This document shows positions 1 through 7,866 of a DNA stretch of 32,047 nucleotides, piece by piece. Made by a program: the position numbers and the translations under genes. The notes under the pieces are model-generated. The model saw nothing but the letters and a program-made list of their open reading frames with translations. It made no database searches and was not told the DNA's origin. Every line of letters begins with the position of its first letter. The first letter of the stretch is position 1. This DNA is from Lachnospira sp. UBA3212 (GTDB taxonomy: Bacteria; Bacillota; Clostridia; Lachnospirales; Lachnospiraceae). The stretch is from positions 1 to 32,047 of the forward strand of contig DEWK01000016.1 in the NCBI GenBank assembly GCA_002363615.1, in the 5' to 3' direction.

Positions 1-46
1 CATGCGTAACATCTTTAGGTATTGAGAAATACACCGTTTTATCCAT
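1..46 (-). CDS. 5' end of an unidentified gene (runs off the window)
   Basis: An ATG at 44-46 opens a minus-strand frame (MDKTVYFSIPKDVTH) that stays open to the window edge. It begins only 6 nt after a TATAAT box, so if that promoter is used the transcript would start at or next to the ATG and be leaderless. No Shine-Dalgarno sequence precedes it. Fifteen codons are too few to identify a family, and the true start could lie further downstream beyond the edge. Confidence 0.3.
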   Translation of the reverse strand, partial: MDKTVYFSIPKDVTH

Positions 47-52
47 ATTTAA

Positions 53-81
53 ATTATACCATATGATTACACTTTTTACAA
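53..81 (-). promoter_or_regulatory. Sigma-A-type promoter for the gene at the left edge
   Basis: Minus strand: -35 TTGTAA (76-81) and -10 TATAAT (53-58) with a 17-nt spacer. It lies directly behind the terminator of the preceding gene, whose T-run merges into the -35 region. Confidence 0.55.
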
Positions 82-88
82 TAAAAAT

Positions 89-128
89 GCCGCCTAACTC
101 ACGACTAAAGTCACAAGTGTGCGGCGGC
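89..128 (-). terminator. Intrinsic terminator of the M50-like gene
   Basis: Read on the minus strand, GCCGCC (123-128) pairs with GGCGGC (89-94). Inside, TTGTGAC and GTCGTGA add a second helix that includes G-U pairs. The hairpin is followed by ATTTTTATT. It overlaps the stop codon of the preceding gene by one base. Confidence 0.75.
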
Positions 129-670
129 TAGTTATCAAATAGCCAAACAAGTACTAACACAAGTAGATAAACCAGTGGCATTCCCTTCCACATGACCCGA
201 AAATCCTGGGAACTCATGGTCATATGCAAAAGTATGGAAATGATCAGATAGATCAAAAGGCCTGAACACCAGAAAGGATGGCTTTGGCTGGTTAATAAGT
301 AAAACAAGCCATAGCTTGTAAGCAGGCCGCAAAAAACCGGAGCAATAGAGGTAAAGGTTCGTTGAATGGCCTGAAAAAATATATTCCCCCGAACCCTATA
401 GGTAACATATCCTAAATGATCCCCAGAGGGGTGGAAGAAAACAATCTTTGTTACCTTTGCTCCAGTTACAGTTGCAAGCAAGGCGTGGGAGAGTTCGTGG
501 TGATAGACACCGGGAAAACTAACGTAGTTAAAAAGAAAATACGTCAGTCCCTCTCCAATTATGCTCCTTAGGACACGATATAACAATTCCAAGACTTTAC
601 TAAAAAGAAAGCCAAAGACTGGAATTGCCATGGTTAGTATAGCTGCTGTTATTAAATAGTTACCGAACAT
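128..670 (-). CDS. M50-like membrane metalloprotease
   Basis: A 180-residue, strongly hydrophobic protein with an HExxH zinc motif (HELSH, residues 58-62) at the end of a membrane-associated stretch, and further membrane segments at about 5-25, 110-127, 133-150 and 165-178. This resembles the compact M50B/site-2-protease-like proteins of Firmicutes. These are intramembrane zinc peptidases or inactive relatives; the substrate is unknown here. A clear C-terminal zinc-ligand motif (NPDG type) is not visible, so catalytic activity is uncertain. A HPSGDHLGY stretch follows the active-site helix. The gene starts 19 nt after the LigT-like gene ends, so the two are probably cotranscribed. Confidence 0.7.
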   Translation of the reverse strand: MFGNYLITAAILTMAIPVFGFLFSKVLELLYRVLRSIIGEGLTYFLFNYVSFPGVYHHELSHALLATVTGAKVTKIVFFHPSGDHLGYVTYRVRGNIFFQAIQRTFTSIAPVFCGLLTSYGLFYLLTSQSHPFWCSGLLIYLIISILLHMTMSSQDFRVMWKGMPLVYLLVLVLVWLFDN

Positions 671-689
671 AAGTATTAACTCTCCAATA

Positions 690-1214
690 TTACAAGAGAT
701 GAAAGCGAAGTAAATCCTTATGCGGATTCACCTCAGCTAAACCAAGCTTCGTCAACTTCACACGACATGGTGTAAAATGATCTGCCAAATAATCCATCGC
801 CATGCTTAACTGTGGACGAGTCAACGTCTTACCCATCGTCACATGTGGATACCAGGAACCTGGCCGATAATATTTGCTTACTTTTGCTTCTCGAATATCT
901 TTTATTGCATCATAAACCCGATGAGATAGGTCTCCCAAATATTCCGTTCCCAAAGGGGATATACATGCCACATAGGGAAGTAACATTCCCGGAGACACCA
1001 AATAAATCTCCCCGGATTCTAATTTGCCCTTAAGATTTTCCAAGGCAAGGGTCAGACCTTCCGGTCCCCGTGCCTCTACTTGGCAAATCGTCAGATGAGG
1101 CGGAACCTGATGGTCAAGCAGAAAGGAATTGCCACAGGTTTCTGCCAGTCCCTTCATAATTTGAGCCAGGTTACGATTACTTTCTTCATCAAAATAAGCT
1201 GTGATTAAATACAT
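690..1214 (-). CDS. LigT/2'-5' RNA ligase-like 2H phosphoesterase
   Basis: A 174-residue protein with the two His-x-Thr/Ser motifs that define the 2H phosphoesterase superfamily: HLTI near residue 40 and HVTM near residue 124. Family members open or join 2'-5' or cyclic phosphodiester bonds in RNA or nucleotides; the substrate here cannot be told. I chose the ATG at 1214 because GGAGGAG sits about 6 nt upstream. A longer in-frame start at 1256 would translate the ribosome site itself. A TATAAT box at 1240-1245 is a suitable -10. The gene is divergent from the dehydrogenase at 1416 and leads into the M50-like gene. Confidence 0.75.
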   Translation of the reverse strand: MYLITAYFDEESNRNLAQIMKGLAETCGNSFLLDHQVPPHLTICQVEARGPEGLTLALENLKGKLESGEIYLVSPGMLLPYVACISPLGTEYLGDLSHRVYDAIKDIREAKVSKYYRPGSWYPHVTMGKTLTRPQLSMAMDYLADHFTPCRVKLTKLGLAEVNPHKDLLRFHLL

Positions 1215-1261
1215 AGGCACTCCTCCTCTTTCTTTTTTTATTATAACATCTAACACCTAAG

Positions 1262-1286
1262 AAAAAAAATCCCTTCCCGGATTTTT
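1262..1286 (-). terminator. Intrinsic terminator or attenuator upstream of the LigT-like gene
   Basis: Minus strand: AAAAATCC (1279-1286), loop GGGAAG, GGATTTTT (1265-1272), with the T-run continuing to 1262. No minus-strand gene ends here because the neighbouring gene is divergent. It either stops stray antisense transcription or acts as an attenuator in a longer leader of the LigT-like gene. Confidence 0.6.
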
Positions 1287-1341
1287 CCATAAGCAAACTT
1301 TTAAGTATTAAATTTAGTACAAGAAATCTCACCTGTTTTCT

Positions 1342-1371
1342 TTGATTTTTACAAAGAGTAATTGTTATCAT
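1342..1371 (+). promoter_or_regulatory. Candidate promoter of the 3-hydroxyacyl-CoA dehydrogenase
   Basis: TTGATT (1342-1347) and TATCAT (1366-1371) with an 18-nt spacer, 44 nt before the ATG. Both boxes are imperfect and other pairings are possible in this AT-rich spacer. Confidence 0.3.
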
Positions 1372-1415
1372 ATGGGTATAGGATCTATTCCTAATAATGT
1401 TTTGGAGGTGCTATT

Positions 1416-2375
1416 ATGGCAAAAAAAATTGTAATCGCAGGTGGTGGTGTCTTAGGAACACAGATTGGTTTGATTTGTGCTTATCACGGATTTGACACAA
1501 CATTCTGGCTTCGTTCAGAAGCTTCTATTGGAAGAACTCAGCCAAAGATTGAACGTTATTCAAACCTGATGTTGGAAGATCTTGCAAAGGCAAAATCCCT
1601 GGTAGGAAATCCAATGGGTGCTTTCCTTTATCCACGTGGCTTAGTTACTGATTGGCAGTCTGCAAGCCCAGAAAGCATTGATGCTTTAATCGCTCAGGCA
1701 AAAGACCGTTTTGCAAATCTTATTCATTTGGAAACGGATATGGCAAAGGCTGTAAAGGATGCAGATCTTGTCATTGAATCTATGAGTGAGGATCCTGAGG
1801 CTAAGATTGGTGTGTATGAGGCAATGAAGGATTTACTTGATGAAAAGACCATCCTTTGTACCAACTCTTCTACTCTTCTTCCTAGTACTTTTGCAGAGCA
1901 TACCGGCCGTCCTGGCAAGTATTGTGCTCTCCACTTTGCTAATACCATTTGGAAGAACAATACCGCAGAGGTTATGGGGCATCCAGGTACTGATCCGGAA
2001 GTTTATCAGGCAGTAGTTACCTTTGCCGGCGAAATCGGCATGGTTCCTCTTCAGCTTCACAAGGAGCAGCCTGGTTATATCTTAAATTCTATGTTGGTTC
2101 CTTTCCTTTCTGCAGCTCAGGCTCTTTGGGCTACCGGTGTTGCAGATCCTAAGACCATTGATTTAACTTGGGAACTTGCTACCTCGGCTCCTGCAGGACC
2201 ATTTAAGATTCTTGATATTGTAGGACTTGAAACTGCTTACAATATCAACCAGATGAAGCCACAGGCTCAGGTGGAAGGATCCATTGAAAATCAGATTGGC
2301 AAGCTCTTAAAAGAGAAAATTGAAAAAGGTGAAACCGGTGTCAATGCTGGCAAGGGCTTCTATGATTATAATTAA
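1416..2375 (+). CDS. 3-hydroxyacyl-CoA dehydrogenase (NAD-binding)
   Basis: A 319-residue protein with an N-terminal Rossmann fold (GGGVLGTQIG at about residues 9-18) and the C-terminal helical domain of 3-hydroxyacyl-CoA dehydrogenases. Conserved landmarks include a NSSTLLPS stretch, HFANTIWKNN (catalytic His/Asn region) and a GKGFYDYN C-terminus. It should oxidise a 3-hydroxyacyl-CoA such as 3-hydroxybutyryl-CoA with NAD, or run in reverse in butyrate-type metabolism. The usual partners (crotonase, thiolase, acyl-CoA dehydrogenase) are not adjacent, so the substrate is not fixed by context. GGAGG precedes the ATG. It is a single-gene plus-strand unit with its own terminator. Confidence 0.85.
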   Translation: MAKKIVIAGGGVLGTQIGLICAYHGFDTTFWLRSEASIGRTQPKIERYSNLMLEDLAKAKSLVGNPMGAFLYPRGLVTDWQSASPESIDALIAQAKDRFANLIHLETDMAKAVKDADLVIESMSEDPEAKIGVYEAMKDLLDEKTILCTNSSTLLPSTFAEHTGRPGKYCALHFANTIWKNNTAEVMGHPGTDPEVYQAVVTFAGEIGMVPLQLHKEQPGYILNSMLVPFLSAAQALWATGVADPKTIDLTWELATSAPAGPFKILDIVGLETAYNINQMKPQAQVEGSIENQIGKLLKEKIEKGETGVNAGKGFYDYN

Positions 2376-2388
2376 TCGATAATATTTA

Positions 2389-2424
2389 AAAGGCTGTAAA
2401 AATAATTTTATTTTTTACAGCCTT
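2389..2424. terminator. Bidirectional intrinsic terminator
   Basis: AAAGGCTGTAAAAA pairs with TTTTTTACAGCCTT across a short AT loop. With A- and T-rich arms it can serve both the plus-strand dehydrogenase and the convergent NERD gene. Confidence 0.8.
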
Positions 2425-2431
2425 TATCCAT

Positions 2432-3265
2432 CTACTCCCAGTCATTTAATTTTTCAGTAAATTTACACTTTGGATAGTTGCTACAGCCGTAAAACTCTCC
2501 ATACCGCCCATTTCGTAAAACCAGTTTACCTCCACATTGTGGACATATTCCTTGAGCAATCTTGAACGTCCTTAGTTCTTGATTTACTTTGATATTTTTT
2601 ACGTGCTGTCTTCGTTCCTTTTTATCTACAATATCTCTGCCTTTCAGCATGATTGCATATTCCCTGATTTGCCCTCCTTGAAATATGGGCTTTTGATAAG
2701 ATAGAATTTCCTTCTTTAAATCTTTTGATAACACGATGTTGGTGCAATCATCCAATTTTACATAGGCAGAACCTGAAAAACAAACCAACGATTGAAAGGA
2801 AGACTCAGAAATATGTAAGATTTCTTCTAAAGCCTTAATGTGTCCCCAATTTTGTCTTAAGGGATTATACATATTACTCTTTTTATTTCCTGCATATTGC
2901 GTCCAGTATTCACTTCTTACCTTGCCATAGATCCTTCCAGAATAATGTTTGGTTTCAATTACAAAGATTCCATAGCATGAAAGAAGAACATGGTCTATTT
3001 GAATAGTCTTACCATTTGATAAGCGAACCATTAAATCATCTAGCAAGATATATTTACCCGGATTTTTTTTTACAATGGAAGAAAGAATAGAATGAACCTT
3101 ATATTCACCAAACTTTCCTCTTACAAATGGTATTGCAAAGACACTTGATAGGATGCTAACGATGACATAAAATAAAAAGCTATGAAGAATTTGATCTCCA
3201 TACATTTTAAAGGCTTCAACTATCCCCTGAGACAGGACATCTATCATTTCAAATACTATCTCCAT
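2432..3265 (-). CDS. NERD nuclease-related domain protein with topoisomerase-type zinc finger
   Basis: A 277-residue protein: a membrane segment at about residues 26-45, a NERD domain (about 65-185; IDHVLLSCYGIFVIETKHYSG carries the conserved D and E-x-K pair of PD-(D/E)xK-like folds), and a C-terminal C4 zinc finger of the topoisomerase I type (CPQCGGKLVLRNG, then CSNYPKC). NERD is a predicted nuclease domain found alone or with DNA-processing modules; the cellular role is unknown. The start lies 2 nt after the stop of the ProX-like gene, with GAGGAAG inside that gene's end as ribosome site. Third gene of the pncB-ProX-NERD operon. Confidence 0.8.
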   Translation of the reverse strand: MEIVFEMIDVLSQGIVEAFKMYGDQILHSFLFYVIVSILSSVFAIPFVRGKFGEYKVHSILSSIVKKNPGKYILLDDLMVRLSNGKTIQIDHVLLSCYGIFVIETKHYSGRIYGKVRSEYWTQYAGNKKSNMYNPLRQNWGHIKALEEILHISESSFQSLVCFSGSAYVKLDDCTNIVLSKDLKKEILSYQKPIFQGGQIREYAIMLKGRDIVDKKERRQHVKNIKVNQELRTFKIAQGICPQCGGKLVLRNGRYGEFYGCSNYPKCKFTEKLNDWE

Positions 3266-3267
3266 CC

Positions 3268-3831
3268 CTAATCTTCCTCTCCCACGAGCTTAACCACAGT
3301 CATATCATGACCGACAGCTTTTAAAAACTTCTCAAAGACTTCCCTAGTGTGAAGCTTTAGACTACAGGTGTTAATGCAGGGATGAGCTCCAAGAAATTCA
3401 CCTTGCAAGACATCCTCATCCACCAAAAGTTTTACCTGATGTTTTTGATCATTCATTAGGCCAAAGACCGAAGCAGATCCCGGGGTGCAATCTAAAAGTT
3501 CCTCCATCTCTTCCCCACTTGCAAAAGAGAGACGGGAAGAATTAATTTGTTTGGTTAATTCCTTGGTTTTAAACTTCTTTTCCCCTGGCATCATCAGCAA
3601 ATAATAGTCCGTATGCTGGCGGTTGGTTAAAAATAGATTCTTGCAAATGGTCGCATCTAGGCAGGCATCAATTTTCTCGCATACCTCCATAGTGTTGGCT
3701 TCCGCAAGGGGATGATCAATTCTCCAAAACTCCATGCCTAAATTTTCCAGTAATTCATATACGCGGACTTCCTTATCAAGGCGTCCTGTAAAACTTTGAG
3801 GTTTTCCGTAAACTAATTCATAAGTTGCCAT
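3268..3831 (-). CDS. YbaK/ProX-type aminoacyl-tRNA deacylase (PrdX-like)
   Basis: A 187-residue free-standing editing domain of the prolyl-tRNA synthetase associated (INS/YbaK) superfamily. Seen: a conserved Lys in a CKNLFL strand (residue 64, the expected catalytic Lys), LMMPGEKKFKTKEL, the GSASVFGLMND loop and a C-terminal GAHPCINTCSLKL strand. Relatives hydrolyse mischarged Ala- or Cys-tRNA(Pro) in trans. Length fits the PrdX/ProXp-ala subgroup. It sits 12 nt after the nicotinate phosphoribosyltransferase reading frame and 2 nt before NERD, so it is almost certainly cotranscribed with both. Confidence 0.8.
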   Translation of the reverse strand: MATYELVYGKPQSFTGRLDKEVRVYELLENLGMEFWRIDHPLAEANTMEVCEKIDACLDATICKNLFLTNRQHTDYYLLMMPGEKKFKTKELTKQINSSRLSFASGEEMEELLDCTPGSASVFGLMNDQKHQVKLLVDEDVLQGEFLGAHPCINTCSLKLHTREVFEKFLKAVGHDMTVVKLVGEED

Positions 3832-3843
3832 ATCTACTCCCTA

Positions 3844-5054
3844 TTAGTGCATCATTTTCCAGTCGATACTTCTTTGCAAATAATCTACATAGGCAGGATT
3901 CTTGCACATGCCCTTTCCCGGTGTATCAGAAATTTTAGCCACATCCATATTGTTGCAGGAAGTGGTTTTCATAACAATGTTTAATGGCTTTTCCTTGGTG
4001 TCATTTGCCAGGTAGGTGCCAATTCCAAAGGCCACCTTTGCCCTTCCATTAAAATGACGATATAAGGCATCTGCCCTTGCAAAATCAAGACTATCGCTGA
4101 AAAGAAGGGTCTTCTCTCTGGCATCAATGTTTAAGCCTTCGTAATGTTTTAGCATCTTTTCTCCCCACTCAAATGGGTCACACTGTCATGACGTACCCCA
4201 CTAAAAAGTGTGGCATAGGTTAACTGGAAGTCTCGTAAGAAACAATCCGTCGTGATGGTATCGGGAAGGGCCGTACCATTTAAGACGCTGTATTCCTTAA
4301 CCCAAGCATCTAGGGCATACCAGTTGGAATAAGCTGGATTGTGTTTGTGATTTCCCTGACCAACACACATAATCCATTCATGAGCCATGGTACCCACAGG
4401 CGTTACCTGATACTTCTTGGCAAGATAAACATTAGAAGTTCCTACAAAGCGAGAGAATAAGTCTCCCTTGCTTTTATAGGATTCCTCGGATAAGCGCTTA
4501 ACGGCAAGTTCCTGAGCCTCTGCAGATAAACGTCTGCGAAGGCCAAACTCACTAAATGCAGATAGATAATAGGTTCCCTCCCTGATCCAGCCAATCTTTT
4601 CTTCTAACTTCTCTTGAAAACTGTCCATTAAGTCTGAATACTGGTACTTCATGCGGAAATATACCTCATTTACAATGGCAAGGGTTGGAATTTCATACAT
4701 AGATGTATTTAACCAGGTTCCCTTGGTTTCAATACTTAGTCCCCTTGGGCCTACGGTGCTAATGGTGAAATCTTCGTAAATAGGATGCCACAGCCTAAGG
4801 AAATCCACATAAGAACGCTTAAACCATTTAATTTTACTAAGGTATTCCAACTCTTCTTCTGTAAAATGAAGATTACAGTAAAGCTTAATCTGGCGACGAA
4901 TTTCCTCTACCATGTCCGGAGTGAAGGTGACATCTTCGTTTCGACACTGAAAGGTCCAAGTAGTCGTATAGCCCGGGAATTGATGGTAAATAGCCTGGCC
5001 CATACTGAATTTATAAAGATCTGTTTCTAATAAACTTTGAATGATTTGTTCCAT
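3844..5054 (-). pseudogene. pncB: Nicotinate phosphoribosyltransferase, interrupted by a one-base frameshift
   Basis: Two overlapping frames make one enzyme. The first (5054 to 4149, 301 codons) starts with a normal N-terminus (LLETDLYKFSMGQA) and contains GTMAHEWIM, with the His that is phosphorylated in this family. At RHDS (near 4180-4184) the frame goes wrong and stops 11 codons later. The expected continuation GDPFEWGEKMLKHY is present one frame over and runs to 3844 as the second piece. Total length, 1211 nt, is one base short of a 403-residue protein, the usual size. One missing G in AGT-GGT-GAC explains it. The enzyme makes NaMN from nicotinate and PRPP for NAD salvage. The lesion hits the phosphate-binding HDSGDP motif, so the first piece alone should be inactive. 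The rest is undamaged, so a recent mutation or a sequencing error are both possible. Confidence 0.85.
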
Positions 5055-5124
5055 ATAATCTCCTTTTCTAACACATACCTATTGTATCACAGAAAAACAT
5101 TAAAAAAAACTCTTGCCCCTAATA

Positions 5125-5157
5125 AAAGGAGGAAAAGCCATTCGCTTTTCCTCCTTT
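5125..5157 (-). terminator. Intrinsic terminator after degV
   Basis: A perfect 14-bp stem (AAAGGAGGAAAAGC with GCTTTTCCTCCTTT) and a 5-nt loop, 33 nt past the DegV stop. The T-run is short (TTTTATT on the minus strand) but the stem is strong. Confidence 0.75.
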
Positions 5158-5189
5158 ATTCTTATCATGCCAGTCATCACTAAGTGAAA

Positions 5190-6020
5190 TCACATGCACT
5201 CCACACCTACAATAATTCCATTCTTTTCTGCATAGAAACTGCAAAGACCACCAGCTGGAATGCTCTTAATATCTACCTGTCCAAACGTTTCTCTTAAAGT
5301 TTCTTCTAAGGCAAGGGATAATTCTGGGTTTTCAACATGACAGATACGAATCTTCCCATTCTTGTAGCCAGCCTTCTTAATCTCCTCAATAATACCGCTA
5401 AGAAGTTTCTTCTCTCCACGGAACTTGCCAATGGAATCAATCTTTCCTTCCTTACTAGCGGTTCCAAGGATACGAATATTCATAATTCCAACGGCAGAAG
5501 CAACCAGTTTGCTTACCCGACCATTTTGAGCCAGATTGTGAAGAGAACCTAAGCCAAAGAAGAGGCGAAGGTGATTACGATAATCGATAATCTCCTTGCT
5601 TACTTCTTCAAAACTCTTTCCTTGAGCCTTTAATTCCACAATCTTTTCTAAAAGGAGAACTTCTCCCGGGCCAGTTGCAAGAGAATCAACAATACAAACC
5701 TTGCTATCCGGATGTTCTGAAAGATACTGGTCCTTTGCGACATTAGCACCATTATAAGTTCCCGATAAACCACTCGTAATCGTTACTACATAAATTTCAT
5801 CCCCACCTTCATAGGCATCTAACCAAGCCTGGGTAGATGGACAGGAGGTAAAGGATCGACCGTGATGCTTTGAAAAGAATTCCAAAACCTCTGATATACT
5901 CAAGTGTCTATTGTCTACAAATTGCTTATCGTCTGTGGCTAGAGTCAAAGGAACCAAGTTTAAATCAATTCCGGGATATTCCTTTAAGTCACTTGCTGAG
6001 TCAATTACATATTTTACCAT
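5190..6020 (-). CDS. DegV family fatty-acid-binding protein
   Basis: A 276-residue protein showing the DegV fold. The N-terminus VIDSASDL, the TSCPS motif near residue 58, the TSGLSGTY motif near residue 82 and the GLGSLHNLAQNGRVSK segment are all family landmarks; the last contacts the lipid head group. DegV/FakB proteins bind fatty acids and can present them to the FakA kinase for phosphorylation, linking exogenous fatty acids to phospholipid synthesis. No fakA is nearby. GGAGA lies about 12 nt before the ATG, which is a long spacing. It is transcribed alone, bounded by terminators at 5125 and 6121. Confidence 0.85.
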   Translation of the reverse strand: MVKYVIDSASDLKEYPGIDLNLVPLTLATDDKQFVDNRHLSISEVLEFFSKHHGRSFTSCPSTQAWLDAYEGGDEIYVVTITSGLSGTYNGANVAKDQYLSEHPDSKVCIVDSLATGPGEVLLLEKIVELKAQGKSFEEVSKEIIDYRNHLRLFFGLGSLHNLAQNGRVSKLVASAVGIMNIRILGTASKEGKIDSIGKFRGEKKLLSGIIEEIKKAGYKNGKIRICHVENPELSLALEETLRETFGQVDIKSIPAGGLCSFYAEKNGIIVGVECM

Positions 6021-6120
6021 AACAGTTCACGTTCTCCTAAAAAGTATTTCATATAGTTTTTAAATCTATATGTAATATAGCACAAAACCGTATGTAATGG
6101 AATACCATAATTGAAATAAA

Positions 6121-6151
6121 AAAATGAACTTTCTTAATGAAAGATCATTTT
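6121..6151 (-). terminator. Intrinsic terminator after the HD-GYP gene
   Basis: Minus strand: AAAATGATCTTTC pairs with GAAAGTTCATTTT through one T-T mismatch, loop ATTAA, then TTTTTATTT. It closes the pseudokinase-HD-GYP operon. Confidence 0.75.
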
Positions 6152-6161
6152 GAAAATATTA

Positions 6162-7847
6162 TTATGAATAGTATTCCTCTAATTTTTCTCGACATCCCAA
6201 GAATACCGTCAACATGTTAGGATCAAACTGCGTTCCCATGCCGGCTACCATGATTTCTCTAGCTTTCTCAAAACTCATAGCTTCCTTGTAACAGCGCTTA
6301 CTTACTAAAGCATCATAAACATCTGCCACCGCCATGATTCTTGCCTCTAAAGGAATCATCTCGCCCATTAAACCATCTGGATAACCGTTACCATCCCAAC
6401 GTTCATGATGATACCTGGCCACGTTAAAAGCGACATCTACAAAATGCTTTTCCTCAACATTTCGAAGAATGATATTTACGATTTCACCAGACTTTGCAGA
6501 ATGAGTTTTCATAATAGCAAACTCTTCTTCTGTAAAACGTCCCGGTTTTTGTAAAATTGAGCTATCAATCGTAATCTTTCCTAAGTCATGCATAGGTGCA
6601 GCTCTTACAATGTCTTCCGCAAACTGCTCATCAATATCAAATACATCCTGATTAATAATTTCTTGAACAATATACTTAATAATATCACTGGTTCGCTTTA
6701 CATGACCACCGGTATTGTTGTCTCGATTTTCAACCATATTGGCAAGTCCAAGAACTACTTCCTCTTGAATATTCTTAATATTTTGAGTCTTCTTTTCAAC
6801 CTCTTCATTAAGGGTTTTATTATAATCTTGGGTTAACTGTAACATTCGCTGCTCTTCTGTAGCATCCTGAATATCAAACAAATAACCTTGATTTCGTCCA
6901 TCCTTACGAACAGAGAACAAAACACCTTCACACTTATAAATAATATCTCCATCCTGATAAAACTTACGAGCAACCTGACCATTACGAAGCATCTCAATTA
7001 AAGGATAAAAGAGTTCCTCTAAACGGCTACCTTCCTCTAATTTTTCATCAACAATCTGATGAGATAGCTCCGGCAGGATTTCAATCATTTTATCATTACA
7101 ACTAAGATAGCAACCATCCATATCAAAGGCAATATAGCCTTTATTTCCATAATACTTTTGCTGATTGGAAATCAAGCCTGAAAGATCATGGGTATGGGAG
7201 CGGTCGTAATCAATGGCAATGATTACATCTGCAATCACATAAACCAATGGAAGCATCGAGAAATTTACATCTACGATGGTTTCTACCAGGTACATGATCA
7301 ATCCCACCAGAGTCAGAGTCGCATAGATATAAAGGATTCTTCTTGAATAGGTCCCTTTCTTTATAAAGGCCATAACAATGGTGATGCAAATGATAAAAAG
7401 CATAATTGCCAGATAAATCCAATGAAAAATCTTTAAGGGACCATCTGTCATCTTGGTGGCAATTCCCTGTCCCGTATCAACCAGACGGATGCTTTTATAG
7501 TAGAGATTATTATCAATACATAACCAAATCATTGCCAGGTGAACAATGGCAAGTAAATAGGCCAATACCTTTACCCAACTGGGAGGAGTAATCCTCATAA
7601 ACCGGATAATGGAAAAAAGCATAACCGTTAAAAGAACGGTACAATCAATATAGATAAAAGAAAATGCAAGAACAGCTCCCTCGGTAGTTGTTACCTGAGT
7701 TTTTAACCAGTATCCTAAAATAACAACCGGAATTAAGACCGCAACCGTCCAATAGTAGATATCAATATTTTCATAATTCTTTTGGGACATAAACACCAAT
7801 ACAAGAATCGAGATTGCTAAAAGAGTTCCAAAAAATATAGTATACAT
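6162..7847 (-). CDS. Membrane-bound HD-GYP c-di-GMP phosphodiesterase with 7TM sensor
   Basis: A 561-residue protein. Residues 4-213 form about seven membrane helices like the 7TM input region of some histidine kinases. Residues 215-335 look like a PAS-type sensor, then a short coiled coil (335-365), then a complete HD-GYP domain: GHVKRT at about 382, HDLGK at 420-424, HHERWDGNGYP at 480-490, then the ADVYDAL helix. HD-GYP enzymes hydrolyse c-di-GMP to pGpG or GMP using a metal centre; all core motifs are intact, so activity is expected. The gene starts 19 nt after the upstream kinase-like gene and shares its terminator, so the two sensors are made together. The signal sensed is unknown. Confidence 0.9.
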   Translation of the reverse strand: MYTIFFGTLLAISILVLVFMSQKNYENIDIYYWTVAVLIPVVILGYWLKTQVTTTEGAVLAFSFIYIDCTVLLTVMLFSIIRFMRITPPSWVKVLAYLLAIVHLAMIWLCIDNNLYYKSIRLVDTGQGIATKMTDGPLKIFHWIYLAIMLFIICITIVMAFIKKGTYSRRILYIYATLTLVGLIMYLVETIVDVNFSMLPLVYVIADVIIAIDYDRSHTHDLSGLISNQQKYYGNKGYIAFDMDGCYLSCNDKMIEILPELSHQIVDEKLEEGSRLEELFYPLIEMLRNGQVARKFYQDGDIIYKCEGVLFSVRKDGRNQGYLFDIQDATEEQRMLQLTQDYNKTLNEEVEKKTQNIKNIQEEVVLGLANMVENRDNNTGGHVKRTSDIIKYIVQEIINQDVFDIDEQFAEDIVRAAPMHDLGKITIDSSILQKPGRFTEEEFAIMKTHSAKSGEIVNIILRNVEEKHFVDVAFNVARYHHERWDGNGYPDGLMGEMIPLEARIMAVADVYDALVSKRCYKEAMSFEKAREIMVAGMGTQFDPNMLTVFLGCREKLEEYYS

Positions 7848-7866
7848 GAATTACCCCTCCTTACTC

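Noticed and set aside
4149..4200. Programmed frameshift in pncB
   Set aside because: No slippery heptamer or following structure is visible, and the family does not use frameshifting. A lost base explains it.
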